From contig ONVR01000049.1 of the NCBI GenBank assembly GCA_900321335.1, positions 1 through 9,723 on the forward strand: a DNA stretch of 9,723 nucleotides, in the 5' to 3' direction. This stretch comes from an uncultured Eubacteriales bacterium (lineage in GTDB: Bacteria; Bacillota; Clostridia; Oscillospirales; Oscillospiraceae). This document shows positions 1 through 6,667 of the stretch, piece after piece (position 1 is the stretch's first letter; each line of letters starts with the position of its first letter). A program made the translations under genes and the position numbers. The notes beneath the pieces were generated by a model. It was given only the letters and a program-made list of their open reading frames with translations. It was not told the origin of the DNA and made no database searches.

Positions 1-1
1 C

Positions 2-427
2 GACCCCATGACCTCCTGCGGCTGCTTCGAGTGCATCTGCGGCATCGAGCCCTTCTCCAACGGCGTGGTCATCGTCAACCGTGAGCACACCGGCATCACG
101 CCCCTGGGCATGACCTTCTCCGAGATGGCCTCCATGACCGGCGGCGGCGTGCAGACGCCCGGCTTTATGGGTCACGGCAAACACTTCATCGCCTCCAAGA
201 AGTTCCTGAAGGCGGAGGGTGGCATGGGCCGTGTGGTCTGGATGCCCAAGGCTCTGAAAGAGCAGATCCGCGACAAGCTGAACGCAGCTGCCAAGGATCT
301 GTACGGCGTGGATGATTTCTGCTCCATGATCGGCGACGAGACCATCACCGAGGATCCCGAGGAGCTGCTCAACTTCCTGTCTGAAAACGGTCACCCGGTC
401 ATGAGCATGGAGCCGTTCGATCTTTAA
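2..427 (+). CDS. acsB: Acetyl-CoA synthase (CODH/ACS beta subunit), C-terminal part only
   Basis: This is the last ~141 codons of a gene whose 5' part lies before the window; the reading frame is open from base 2. Acetyl-CoA synthase condenses CO, a methyl group from the corrinoid protein and CoA into acetyl-CoA. The motif SCGCFEC (bases 14-34) contains the Cys-Gly-Cys that ligates the distal nickel of the A-cluster (Cys595-Gly596-Cys597 in the Moorella enzyme, from memory). It is followed by family-typical blocks: NREHTGITPLGMTFSEMA, GGGVQTPGFMGHGKHFI and VVWMPKALKEQI. The other A-cluster cysteines would be upstream and cannot be checked. The C-terminus (GHPVMSMEPF) also matches the family ending, so the gene is complete at this side. 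Only 35 bases separate its stop from acsD, which suggests one operon. Confidence 0.96.
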   Translation, partial: DPMTSCGCFECICGIEPFSNGVVIVNREHTGITPLGMTFSEMASMTGGGVQTPGFMGHGKHFIASKKFLKAEGGMGRVVWMPKALKEQIRDKLNAAAKDLYGVDDFCSMIGDETITEDPEELLNFLSENGHPVMSMEPFDL

Positions 428-462
428 TCACGTACGTACAACATATAAGGAGGGTACCTAAT

Positions 463-1404
463 ATGGCATTCAAAAGAGTTCCCCAGAAGTTCAACGCATC
501 CATCAACAAAGTCGTGGTAGGCACAGGGGATAAGACTATCACACTTGGCGGCGAGAACGTTCTCCCGTTTTACACCTTTGACGCACCCATTGAGAACAAA
601 CCCAAAGTCGGAATCATGATCTCCGACACCGGACTGGACAAGACCCTGCCCGGTATCGCCGCGTTCTACGGCGATGCCGAGTCCCTGGTTGACGTTGCCA
701 AAAAGGCCGTCACCGCGGAGGGGGCAGACTTCCTGGCCATCCAGCTTGCCAGCGCCAACCCCGACGAGCAGGACGCATCCCCTGAGGATTGCGCCGCTGC
801 CTGCAAGGCTGTGGCTGACGCCGTGGATATGCCCATCGCCGTGATCGGCTGCGGCAACCGCGACAAGGACGCCAAGGTCTTCGACAAGGTCGCCGAGGCG
901 CTGTCCGGCAAAAACGTCATGATCCTCTCCGCCCGCGAGGAGAACTACAAGAACGTAGTCGCTTCCGCAGGCCTGGCATACGGCCAGAAGATCGGCGCTG
1001 AATCCGCCGTTGATATCAACCTGGCAAAGCAGCTCAACACCGTGATCACCCAGATGGGCTTCAGCGGCGAGAACGTCGTGATGAACGTCGGCACTGCCGC
1101 CGCCGGCTACGGCTATGAGTACGTGGCCTCCACCCTGGACCGTATCACCGCTGCCGCTCTGGGCCAGAACGACACCCAGCTCCAGATGCCCATTGTCACC
1201 CCCGTGGCGACTGAGACCTGGAATGTGAAGGAGTGCATCGCTACTGAGGAAGAAGCTCCTGACTGGGGCTCCCGTGAGCAGCGTGTCATCGACATGGAGG
1301 TTATTACCGCCACCGCCGATCTGGCTGCCGGCTCCAACGCGGTCATCGTAAAGCACCCTGCATCTGTTGCGGTGCTTTCCAAGCTCGTAAACGAGCTCAT
1401 CTGA
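463..1404 (+). CDS. acsD: Corrinoid iron-sulfur protein small subunit (CFeSP, AcsD/CdhD)
   Basis: The 313-residue product has the length expected for this subunit (roughly 310-325). AcsD is a TIM-barrel protein that pairs with AcsC to carry the methyl group from methyl-THF to acetyl-CoA synthase; it has no cluster of its own and helps cap the cobamide. Visible family blocks are LGGENVLPFYTFDAP (residues 28-42), an internal GTAAAGYGYEYVASTLDRI segment, TETWNVKEC and DWGSREQRVIDMEVITA near the C-terminus. The LGGE-x-VL block also occurs in AcsC (residues 75-81), in line with the known common origin of the two barrels. The start is well supported: AAGGAGGG at 447-454 sits 8 bases before ATG. The gene follows acsB by 35 bases and precedes acsC by 16. 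No signal peptide or membrane segment; cytoplasmic. The antisense open frame over this gene is a shadow. Confidence 0.96.
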   Translation: MAFKRVPQKFNASINKVVVGTGDKTITLGGENVLPFYTFDAPIENKPKVGIMISDTGLDKTLPGIAAFYGDAESLVDVAKKAVTAEGADFLAIQLASANPDEQDASPEDCAAACKAVADAVDMPIAVIGCGNRDKDAKVFDKVAEALSGKNVMILSAREENYKNVVASAGLAYGQKIGAESAVDINLAKQLNTVITQMGFSGENVVMNVGTAAAGYGYEYVASTLDRITAAALGQNDTQLQMPIVTPVATETWNVKECIATEEEAPDWGSREQRVIDMEVITATADLAAGSNAVIVKHPASVAVLSKLVNELI

Positions 1405-1420
1405 GGGGAGGACGAAAGAA

Positions 1421-2752
1421 ATGGCACTTAAAGGTCTTGACATTTTCAAAATTTCACCGAAAAAGAACTGCAAAGAATGCGGCAGCCCCACTTGCATGGC
1501 TTTCTCCATGAAGGTTGCCCAGGGCGCCGTGAGCATCGACGCTTGCCCTTACTTCTCTGAGGAGGCAAAGGCAAAGCTCAACGAGGCCACCGCTCCCGCC
1601 ATGAAGACCATCACCGTCGGCGCCGGCGAGACCGAGCACAAGCTGGGCGGCGAGACGGTCCTGTTCCGTCACGAGAAGACCTTCGTCAACAAGACGCTCT
1701 ACGCGGTCAACGTTTGCGAAGGCTGCTTCGACGGCAAGATCGACAGCATCAAGAAGGTCGATTACGAGCGTATCGGCGAGCGTGAGTACGTGGAGTTCCT
1801 CAACGTGCAGTTCACCGGCGACAAGGACAAGTATGTGGATCTGGTCAAGAAGGCCAAGGAGCAGGGACGCGCTCTGATCCTGGACTGCAAGGATGTGGAC
1901 GCCGCTGCCGCCGCTCTGGAGGTTTGCGCCGACTGCAAGCCGATCCTCAACGGCGCTACGCCTGACAACTATGCCGCCATGTGCGAGCTTGCCACCAAGT
2001 GCGGCGTCGTTCTGGGCGTTTCCGCCGGGGATATCGACGCGCTGTATGACACGGTAGCCGCTCTGGAGGCCGCCGGCAACAAGAACCTGGTTCTGGACGT
2101 TACCTGCGCCACCATCAAGGACACCTTTGCCACTGCCGTTCAGGTCCGCAGAGCTGCCATCAAGGATACGGACCGTACCTTCGGTTATCCCTCCATCGTG
2201 GACGTGTCCAAGATCTGCGGCGGCGATACCACGCTGGAAGGCGCCCTGGCCTCTCTGTTCACCATGAAGTACGGCTCCATCATCGTGATGAGCGAGATGA
2301 AGTACTCCGAGGCTCTGGCTCTGTACGGCCTGCGTCAGAACATCTTCACCGACCCGCAGAAGCCCATGAAGGTCGAGCCGGGCATCTACCCGCTCAACGG
2401 CGCCGATGAGAATGCCATCTGCGTGACCACCGTTGACTTCGCCCTGACCTACTTCGTGGTTTCCGCCGAGCTGGAGCGTTCCGGTGTGCCTCTGAATCTG
2501 CTGATCACAGACGCCGGCGGATACTCCGTTCTGACCGCGTGGGCTGCCGGTAAGCTCAGCTCCGGTTCCATCGCTAAGTTCATTGCCGAGAACGACATCG
2601 AGAACAAGTGCAAAAACCACGTTCTCATCATCCCCGGCAAGGTTGCAGTTCTCAAGGGTGAGCTGGAAGACAAGCTCCCCGGCTGGAAGATCATCACCGC
2701 CCCCAACGAGGCAGTGGGTCTTGTAAAGTTCCTCAAGGAGCTCAACGTATAA
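1421..2752 (+). CDS. acsC: Corrinoid iron-sulfur protein large subunit (CFeSP, AcsC/CdhE)
   Basis: The 443-residue product matches the usual length (~445). AcsC carries both the cobamide that holds the methyl group and a low-potential [4Fe-4S] cluster used to reactivate cobalt. The N-terminal cluster motif is intact: Cys17-X2-Cys20-X4-Cys25-X16-Cys42, the same spacing as in the Moorella and Carboxydothermus proteins. A TIM-barrel domain follows, beginning near the LGGETVLF block (75-82). The C-terminal ~110 residues form the B12-binding domain, with the conserved ITDAGGYSVLTAWAAGKL region at about 362-379. No DxHxxG lower-ligand motif is seen, as expected for the base-off binding of this family. 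The start is backed by GGGGAGG at 1405-1411, 9 bases before ATG. It lies 16 bases after acsD and is followed by an 84-base gap with a hairpin before acsE. Confidence 0.97.
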   Translation: MALKGLDIFKISPKKNCKECGSPTCMAFSMKVAQGAVSIDACPYFSEEAKAKLNEATAPAMKTITVGAGETEHKLGGETVLFRHEKTFVNKTLYAVNVCEGCFDGKIDSIKKVDYERIGEREYVEFLNVQFTGDKDKYVDLVKKAKEQGRALILDCKDVDAAAAALEVCADCKPILNGATPDNYAAMCELATKCGVVLGVSAGDIDALYDTVAALEAAGNKNLVLDVTCATIKDTFATAVQVRRAAIKDTDRTFGYPSIVDVSKICGGDTTLEGALASLFTMKYGSIIVMSEMKYSEALALYGLRQNIFTDPQKPMKVEPGIYPLNGADENAICVTTVDFALTYFVVSAELERSGVPLNLLITDAGGYSVLTAWAAGKLSSGSIAKFIAENDIENKCKNHVLIIPGKVAVLKGELEDKLPGWKIITAPNEAVGLVKFLKELNV

Positions 2753-2773
2753 TCTTATCCCCGAAAAATGTTG

Positions 2774-2800
2774 CTGTCCCCGAATTTCCTTCGGGGACAG
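2774..2800 (+). other. Strong intercistronic hairpin between acsC and acsE
   Basis: CTGTCCCCGAA (2774-2784) and TTCGGGGACAG (2790-2800) are perfect inverted copies: an 11-bp stem with loop TTTCC. No T-run follows (GTACAATATT), so it is not a classical intrinsic terminator. It sits 21 bases after the acsC stop and 36 before the acsE ATG, outside the acsE ribosome binding site. A role as a 3' stability element for acsC mRNA or as a processing site is inferred. The octamer TCCCCGAA also occurs at 2758-2765, so the right arm has a competing partner. Confidence 0.8.
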
Positions 2801-2820
2801 GTACAATATTTAATTAGCAT

Positions 2821-2826
2821 AGGAGG
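2821..2826 (+). promoter_or_regulatory. Ribosome binding site that fixes the acsE start
   Basis: AGGAGG lies 10 bases before ATG 2837. It decides against the in-frame upstream ATG at 2768, which has no such site, lies inside the hairpin region and would add 23 residues unlike any methyltransferase N-terminus. Confidence 0.9.
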
Positions 2827-2836
2827 ATTATTAAAC

Positions 2837-3622
2837 ATGGCAAAATTCGTAACCATCGGTGAGAGACTCTCCACCACAGCACCCGCAGTAAACAAGGCTT
2901 TTTCCGCCCGGGATCCTGAGCCGATCCTGAAGCGTGCCAAGGAGCAGCTCGACGCCGGCGCTGTTTATCTCGACGTAAACATCGGCCCCGCAGAAACCGA
3001 CGGTCCCGAACTCATGCAGTGGGTTGTCAAGCTCCTGCAGGGCGAGTTCAACAATGTTCCTCTGGCACTGGATACCTCCAACATGAAGGCCATTGAGGCC
3101 GGTATCGCCGTTTACAACCGCGATAAGGGCAAGCCCATCGTCAACTCCGCCGACGCTTCCGGCAGAATTGAGTACATCAACCTGGCTGCTGCCAACGACG
3201 CCATCTGCATCGCTCTGTGCAACGGCGAGGGCATTGCCGCCGACAACGACGAGCGTATGGGTTACCTCCAGGTCATGCTCGAGCGCGGTCTTGAGCTGGG
3301 CATGGAGCCCGAGGACCTGTGGTTTGATCCTCTGTTCCTGGTTATCAAGGGTATGCAGGATAAGCAGCTTGACGTTCTGAACTTTATCAAGGACATCTCC
3401 GACCAGGGCCTCAACAGCACCGGCGGTCTTTCCAACAACTCCAACGGCATGCCCAAGCATGTCCGTCCCATCATGGACAGCGCCATGGTCGCTATGGCCA
3501 TGATGCAGGGCCTGACCTCCGCTATCGTCAACCCCTGCGATCTGCGTCTGATGGAGACCATCAAGTCCTGTGATATTATCAAGAACGAGACTCTGTTCGC
3601 AGATTCTTATCTTGAGATGTAA
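2837..3622 (+). CDS. acsE: 5-methyltetrahydrofolate:corrinoid iron-sulfur protein methyltransferase
   Basis: The product is 261 residues from the chosen start, against 262 in the Moorella enzyme. AcsE transfers the methyl group of methyl-THF to Co(I) of AcsCD, the entry step of the carbonyl branch. It is a pterin-binding TIM barrel. The folate-site residues known from Moorella (Asp75, Asn96, Asp160, Asn199, from memory) have clear counterparts: Asp79 in LALDTSN, Asn103 in IVNSAD, Asp164 in WFDPL and Asn200 in GLSNNSNG. The N-terminal IGERLSTT and DVNIGPA (46-52) blocks are also typical. ATG 2837 is preferred because AGGAGG stands 10 bases upstream and the N-terminus then begins like its homologues. 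It lies 84 bases after acsC and 11 before the acsV-like gene. Soluble, cytoplasmic. Confidence 0.96.
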   Translation: MAKFVTIGERLSTTAPAVNKAFSARDPEPILKRAKEQLDAGAVYLDVNIGPAETDGPELMQWVVKLLQGEFNNVPLALDTSNMKAIEAGIAVYNRDKGKPIVNSADASGRIEYINLAAANDAICIALCNGEGIAADNDERMGYLQVMLERGLELGMEPEDLWFDPLFLVIKGMQDKQLDVLNFIKDISDQGLNSTGGLSNNSNGMPKHVRPIMDSAMVAMAMMQGLTSAIVNPCDLRLMETIKSCDIIKNETLFADSYLEM

Positions 3623-3633
3623 TTCGGTGATCT

Positions 3634-5304
3634 ATGTTTACGATCACCTTTAAGCGCAAGGGAAGCAGTGACGTAAAAGTCACTGCTTCTCCTGGCGATA
3701 ACATCCTTGAGCTTGCCATGCAGGCGGGGGTGGCCATTGACGCCCCCTGCTCCGGCAACGGCACCTGCGGCAAGTGCTTTGTAAAGGTTATCTCCGGCGC
3801 GGTTGAGTCTGAAAAGAGCGTAAAGATCAGCGAAGAGGATTACGAGGACGGCTGGCGTTTGTCCTGCCAGAGCAAGGTCATGTGCGACGCCACCCTGTTT
3901 GTTCCCGCCAGCGCTGAATCCTTCAAAAGCGATATCCAGACTGCGGACCTGAGCTCCCAGGAGGAGCTGGCCCGTTATTTTGAGCTGGTGACCGGTATCT
4001 TCAACACCGGCATCCAAAAGGGCGACGTGGGCGTGGGCAACGGCATTGCCGTGGACATCGGCACCACCACCGTTACGGCGGCGCTGCTGCGTCTGAAGTC
4101 CGGCTTTATCAAGGCAAAAGCCTCTCTGGGCAACGGCCAGATCATTTACGGCGCCGACGTCATCAACCGTATCATCCAGCAGGGCAAGCCCGGCGGTGTG
4201 GACAAGCTCCGCAGGGCCGTCCGGGAGGAGACGGTGATCCCCCTCATCGAGACTCTGTGTAAGGACGCGGGGATCGAGCCCACGGACGTGAGCCGTATGG
4301 TCATCGCCGGCAACACCACCATGGAGCATCTGTTCGTGGGCGCAAACGGCGACTCTATTCGCCTGGAGCCCTATGAGCCGGAGTTTCTGGAGCTTCGCGG
4401 GAAGACTGCCGCGGATCTGGGCCTTCCGGTCGCACCGGACGCGCCGGTTGTCTTTGCCCCCAACGTGGGCAGCTACGTGGGCGGCGACATCACCGCCGGC
4501 GTTCTGACCACTCTCATGTGGAACAACCCTGAAATGACGCTGTTCATCGACCTGGGCACCAACGGTGAGATGGTCCTGGGCAATTCCGACTTCATGCTCA
4601 CCTGCGCCTGCTCTGCCGGCCCCGCATTTGAGGGCGGCGATATCAGCTGCGGCATGCGCGCCACCCATGGCGCCATTGAGAGCTGTACCATCGACGCGGA
4701 GACCATGGAGCCCACCATGGGCATCATCGGCGAAGGGGCAAAGCCCATCGGCCTGTGCGGTTCCGGCATCATCGACGTCATCAGCGAGCTGTTCCGCTGC
4801 GGGATCATCAACGCCAAGGGCAAATTTGTCCGGGACGGGGAGCGGATCCTCCGGGACGAGTACGGCGCCGCCTACGTGCTGGCTTTCGCCAAGGACAGCG
4901 GCATCGGCAAGGACGTCACCATCAACGAGATCGACATTGACAACTTCATCCGCGCCAAGGCGGCCATTTTCTCCGCCATCCGCGCTATGCTCAACGCGGT
5001 TGACATGACCCCCGACGACATCGACTACATCATGATCGCCGGCGGCATCGGCAGCGGTATCGACATTGCCAAGTCCATCAGCATCGGCATGCTGCCCAAG
5101 CTGCCGCTGGACAAGTATATCTATATCGGCAACAGCTCTCTGACGGGAGCCTGCGCCATGCTCATCTCCAACGACGCGACCGAGAAGGTGCACGAGATCA
5201 GCGCCAATATGACCTATCTGGAGCTGTCCACCCATCCCGGTTACATGGATGAGTTCGTGGCGGCCTGCTTCCTGCCCCATACGGACGCGAGCCTGTTTGA
5301 CTGA
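3634..5304 (+). CDS. acsV: AcsV-like reductive activator of corrinoid protein (2Fe-2S ferredoxin plus ASKHA ATPase domain, DUF4445)
   Basis: The 556-residue product begins with a plant-type [2Fe-2S] ferredoxin domain (about 1-92) with ligands Cys39-X5-Cys45-X2-Cys48-X29-Cys78. A short link of ~45 residues leads to an ASKHA (actin/Hsp70-like) domain from ~137: phosphate motif AVDIGTTTV (139-147), AGNTTMEHLF (from 225), DLGTNGE (306-312), CSAGPAFEGGD (326-336), GLCGSGIID (373-381) and AGGIGSG (469-475). This is the architecture of RACo, the ATP-dependent protein that reduces inactive Co(II) CFeSP to Co(I). Its place 11 bases after acsE supports that role. The ribosome binding site is weak (GGTGA at 3626-3630), so translation may be coupled to acsE. 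The protein is ~70 residues shorter than Carboxydothermus RACo (~630). An 11-bp hairpin lies just inside the coding region. Activation of a different corrinoid protein is less likely. Confidence 0.9.
   Translation: MFTITFKRKGSSDVKVTASPGDNILELAMQAGVAIDAPCSGNGTCGKCFVKVISGAVESEKSVKISEEDYEDGWRLSCQSKVMCDATLFVPASAESFKSDIQTADLSSQEELARYFELVTGIFNTGIQKGDVGVGNGIAVDIGTTTVTAALLRLKSGFIKAKASLGNGQIIYGADVINRIIQQGKPGGVDKLRRAVREETVIPLIETLCKDAGIEPTDVSRMVIAGNTTMEHLFVGANGDSIRLEPYEPEFLELRGKTAADLGLPVAPDAPVVFAPNVGSYVGGDITAGVLTTLMWNNPEMTLFIDLGTNGEMVLGNSDFMLTCACSAGPAFEGGDISCGMRATHGAIESCTIDAETMEPTMGIIGEGAKPIGLCGSGIIDVISELFRCGIINAKGKFVRDGERILRDEYGAAYVLAFAKDSGIGKDVTINEIDIDNFIRAKAAIFSAIRAMLNAVDMTPDDIDYIMIAGGIGSGIDIAKSISIGMLPKLPLDKYIYIGNSSLTGACAMLISNDATEKVHEISANMTYLELSTHPGYMDEFVAACFLPHTDASLFD
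3662..3689 (+). other. Intragenic hairpin at the start of the acsV-like gene
   Basis: GAAGCAGTGAC (3662-3672) and GTCACTGCTTC (3679-3689) are perfect inverted copies, giving an 11-bp stem with a 6-base loop, starting 28 bases after the A of the ATG. It encodes residues about 10-19, the first beta-hairpin of the ferredoxin domain. No T-run follows. An effect on translation or mRNA decay is inferred only. Confidence 0.75.
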
Positions 5305-5322
5305 ATCTGAATTTGTTTGATC

Positions 5323-5351
5323 ACGGGCGCGGCGCAATATGCCGCGCCTGT
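5323..5351 (+). other. GC-rich hairpin between the acsV-like gene and the DUF3786 gene
   Basis: GGCGCGGC (5326-5333) pairs with GCCGCGCC (5341-5348) around loop GCAATAT. One G-U pair and two more base pairs extend the stem to 5323/5351. TCATCTAAGG follows, so no U-tract is present. The stem ends 5 bases before the AAGGAGA ribosome binding site (5357-5363) of the next gene. It may protect the upstream transcript end or reduce expression of the downstream gene; neither is shown. Confidence 0.75.
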
Positions 5352-5370
5352 CATCTAAGGAGAAGCCTCT

Positions 5371-5991
5371 ATGATCGTGCCTGAAAAGATCCCCGACAAT
5401 AAAAACGGCGTGCCTCTTGAAATCTACCGGGAGCAGTTTGCCGCCCGGGATCCGGAGCAGATGAGCGCCCGGAGCGGCGTTCCCTACGACGGGACGGCCT
5501 TTACCGACGTGATCTGTTCCCGGCCTGTTTCCCTGTCATATCCCGATATGACAGCGGTGTTTACGGACACAGGGGAGCCGGCCCCCGCCAATATCAACAT
5601 TCTCCTGGCCCGTTTCGTTATGGAGGGCAGCTTTGTTCAGGCGGGAGGTTCCTTTAAGGCGTACACCGAGATGCCCTGGGGCGAGGTGTACGCGGCCCAG
5701 TTCAACGGCCGCTGCATCAAGCGCATGGCCTTTTCCTACGGCTTTGACCTGAATAAGTTTGAAAAAGCCTGCCTCGGCGTGGGAGGCATTCCTGCCGGAA
5801 AAGGAGACAAGTCCTTCGATATCGAATTTCTCAAGGGCTACACCCTGCGATTGATCCTGTGGGAGGGGGACGACGAGTTCCCGCCCGCCTCACAGATCCT
5901 GTTCTCCGACAACTTCCAGTTCGCCTTCCAGGCGGAGGATCTGGCGGTGGTTGGGGACATCGTTCTGAATATGATGAAGGCCGTCAAATAA
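5371..5991 (+). CDS. DUF3786 domain protein of unknown function in the acs operon
   Basis: The 206-residue soluble protein has no signal peptide or membrane segment. It resembles the DUF3786 family. The recognisable parts are the N-terminal YREQFAARDPEQMSARSGVPYD, a central sheet-rich region, the segment LRLILWEGDDEFPPASQILFSDNF and the closing EDLAVVGDIVLNMMK. It has only three cysteines and they do not form a cluster motif. The family has no biochemical function known to me; members are often found in anaerobes with corrinoid or C1 genes, which is recalled rather than checked here. The start at ATG 5371 is backed by AAGGAGA 7 bases upstream (5357-5363). It follows the acsV-like gene by 66 bases and ends just before an intrinsic terminator, so it looks like the last gene of the Wood-Ljungdahl transcript and may act in CFeSP or cofactor handling. 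Confidence 0.8.
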   Translation: MIVPEKIPDNKNGVPLEIYREQFAARDPEQMSARSGVPYDGTAFTDVICSRPVSLSYPDMTAVFTDTGEPAPANINILLARFVMEGSFVQAGGSFKAYTEMPWGEVYAAQFNGRCIKRMAFSYGFDLNKFEKACLGVGGIPAGKGDKSFDIEFLKGYTLRLILWEGDDEFPPASQILFSDNFQFAFQAEDLAVVGDIVLNMMKAVK

Positions 5992-6003
5992 AATGGAAAG
6001 TGG

Positions 6004-6030
6004 AATGCCGCACTTCTGTGCGGCATTTTT
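6004..6030 (+). terminator. Intrinsic terminator at the end of the acs operon
   Basis: AATGCCGCAC (6004-6013) and GTGCGGCATT (6018-6027) form a perfect 10-bp stem with the four-base loop TTCT. The T-run is 6026-6030. It begins 12 bases after the DUF3786 stop. The start codon of the next gene is only 13 bases past the T-run, so that gene either depends on readthrough or has an unusual start of transcription. Confidence 0.88.
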
Positions 6031-6043
6031 GATAGACAGAACC

Positions 6044-6565
6044 ATGAATGAGATTTCGTATACCGTCATACGCTCCCGCAGAAAAACAGTCAGCCTGGAG
6101 ATCACCCGGGATCTGGCCGTGGTGGTCCGGGCGCCTCTGACCATGTCACAGGGGGAGATCGACCGCTTTGTGGCGTCCCGGGAAGCCTGGCTGCGGGAGC
6201 ATTACGCCCGCCAGCAGCAGCGCCTGGCGGCTCATCCGGAGCCGACGGCGGACCAGACCCGGGAATATATCCAAAAGGCAAAAGCGATCCTGCCGGAGAA
6301 GGTGCGCCACTACAGCCAGCTTATGGGTTTGTATCCTCAGGCTGTGACCGTGACCGGGGCAAAGACCCGTTTCGGCTCCTGCAGCGGGAAAAACAGGATC
6401 TGCTTTTCCTGGCGGCTGATGGCCTATCCGGAGGAGGCCGTCGATTACGTGGTGGTCCACGAGCTGGCCCATATCCGCTATAAAAACCACAGCAGAGATT
6501 TTTACGCGCTGATCGCCCGCTACCTGCCGGACTACCGGGAGCGGGAACGGCTTTTGAAAGGGTAA
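6044..6565 (+). CDS. YgjP/DUF45-type zinc metallopeptidase
   Basis: The 173-residue protein carries a zinc metallopeptidase signature: HELAH at 139-143 with a third probable zinc ligand at His149 (in KNHSRDF). It also has the family motifs IRSRRKTVSLEI (9-20), VVRAPLTMS (27-35) and TRFGSCS (108-114), the counterpart of the usual WGSC. This places it in the YgjP-like M48-related group. Substrates are unknown. It is shorter than many members (~230 residues), mostly through a short N-terminal half. ATG 6044 is chosen because the protein then begins like its homologues. The longer in-frame start at 5993 would translate through the terminator stem and adds 17 unrelated residues. No good ribosome binding site precedes 6044. 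No signal peptide; cytoplasmic. A functional link to the acs genes is not indicated. Confidence 0.85.
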   Translation: MNEISYTVIRSRRKTVSLEITRDLAVVVRAPLTMSQGEIDRFVASREAWLREHYARQQQRLAAHPEPTADQTREYIQKAKAILPEKVRHYSQLMGLYPQAVTVTGAKTRFGSCSGKNRICFSWRLMAYPEEAVDYVVVHELAHIRYKNHSRDFYALIARYLPDYRERERLLKG

Positions 6566-6586
6566 ATACCACATGGGGGTATTTTG
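6565..6586 (+). repeat. Dyad-containing 22-bp direct repeat, copy 1
   Basis: The element reads AATACCAC, three variable bases, then GGGGTATTTTG. It contains the inverted halves AATACC and GGTATT separated by 7 bases. It overlaps the last base of the metallopeptidase stop codon. The second copy, 19 of 22 bases identical, begins exactly 100 bp downstream. As RNA, AAATACC/GGTATTT plus trailing Ts could also act as a weak terminator for the metallopeptidase gene. Confidence 0.75.
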
Positions 6587-6635
6587 TACTTGCATGAGAT
6601 TTTTAGCAGTTTTATCGCCTCTTCGATGGAATCGG

Positions 6636-6667
6636 TTGCAATAGGGAGACAGATGTGGTACGATAAT
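6636..6667 (+). promoter_or_regulatory. Candidate sigma-A promoter for the LRR-ankyrin gene
   Basis: TTGCAA (6636-6641) and TACGAT (6659-6664) are 17 bases apart and each matches 4 of 6 consensus bases. GATAAT (6662-6667), matching 5 of 6, is an alternative -10 at a less ideal spacing of 20. The stretch is AT-rich compared with the flanking genes and lies 55 to 86 bases before the next ATG. Repeat copy 2 begins inside or next to the -10, a typical place for a repressor to bind. Confidence 0.45.

Noticed and set aside
424..1536. 370-codon open frame on the - strand across acsD
   Set aside because: It lies wholly opposite well-recognised acsD/acsC coding sequence, has low-complexity Gly/Val/Leu/His-rich content and no ribosome binding site; it is a high-GC shadow.
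1454..2806. 450-codon open frame on the - strand across acsC
   Set aside because: Antisense to a certain gene, composition typical of a complementary-strand shadow, and no recognisable domain.
2802..2807. TACAAT as a -10 box of an internal acsE promoter
   Set aside because: No -35-like hexamer stands 16-18 bases upstream, where the hairpin arm lies, and no extended -10 TG is present.
2768..2836. Upstream ATG at 2768 as the acsE start
   Set aside because: It would translate through the hairpin and adds 23 non-homologous residues; AGGAGG before ATG 2837 gives the expected 261-residue enzyme.
3607..5337. 576-codon open frame on the - strand across the acsV-like gene
   Set aside because: Long only because the GC-rich sense gene lacks antisense stops; Gly/Ala/Val/Asp/His-rich with no domain, while the + strand frame has ferredoxin and ASKHA motifs.
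5993..6043. ATG at 5993 as the metallopeptidase start
   Set aside because: It overlaps the intrinsic terminator, begins 1 base after the DUF3786 stop without a ribosome binding site, and adds residues unlike the family N-terminus.
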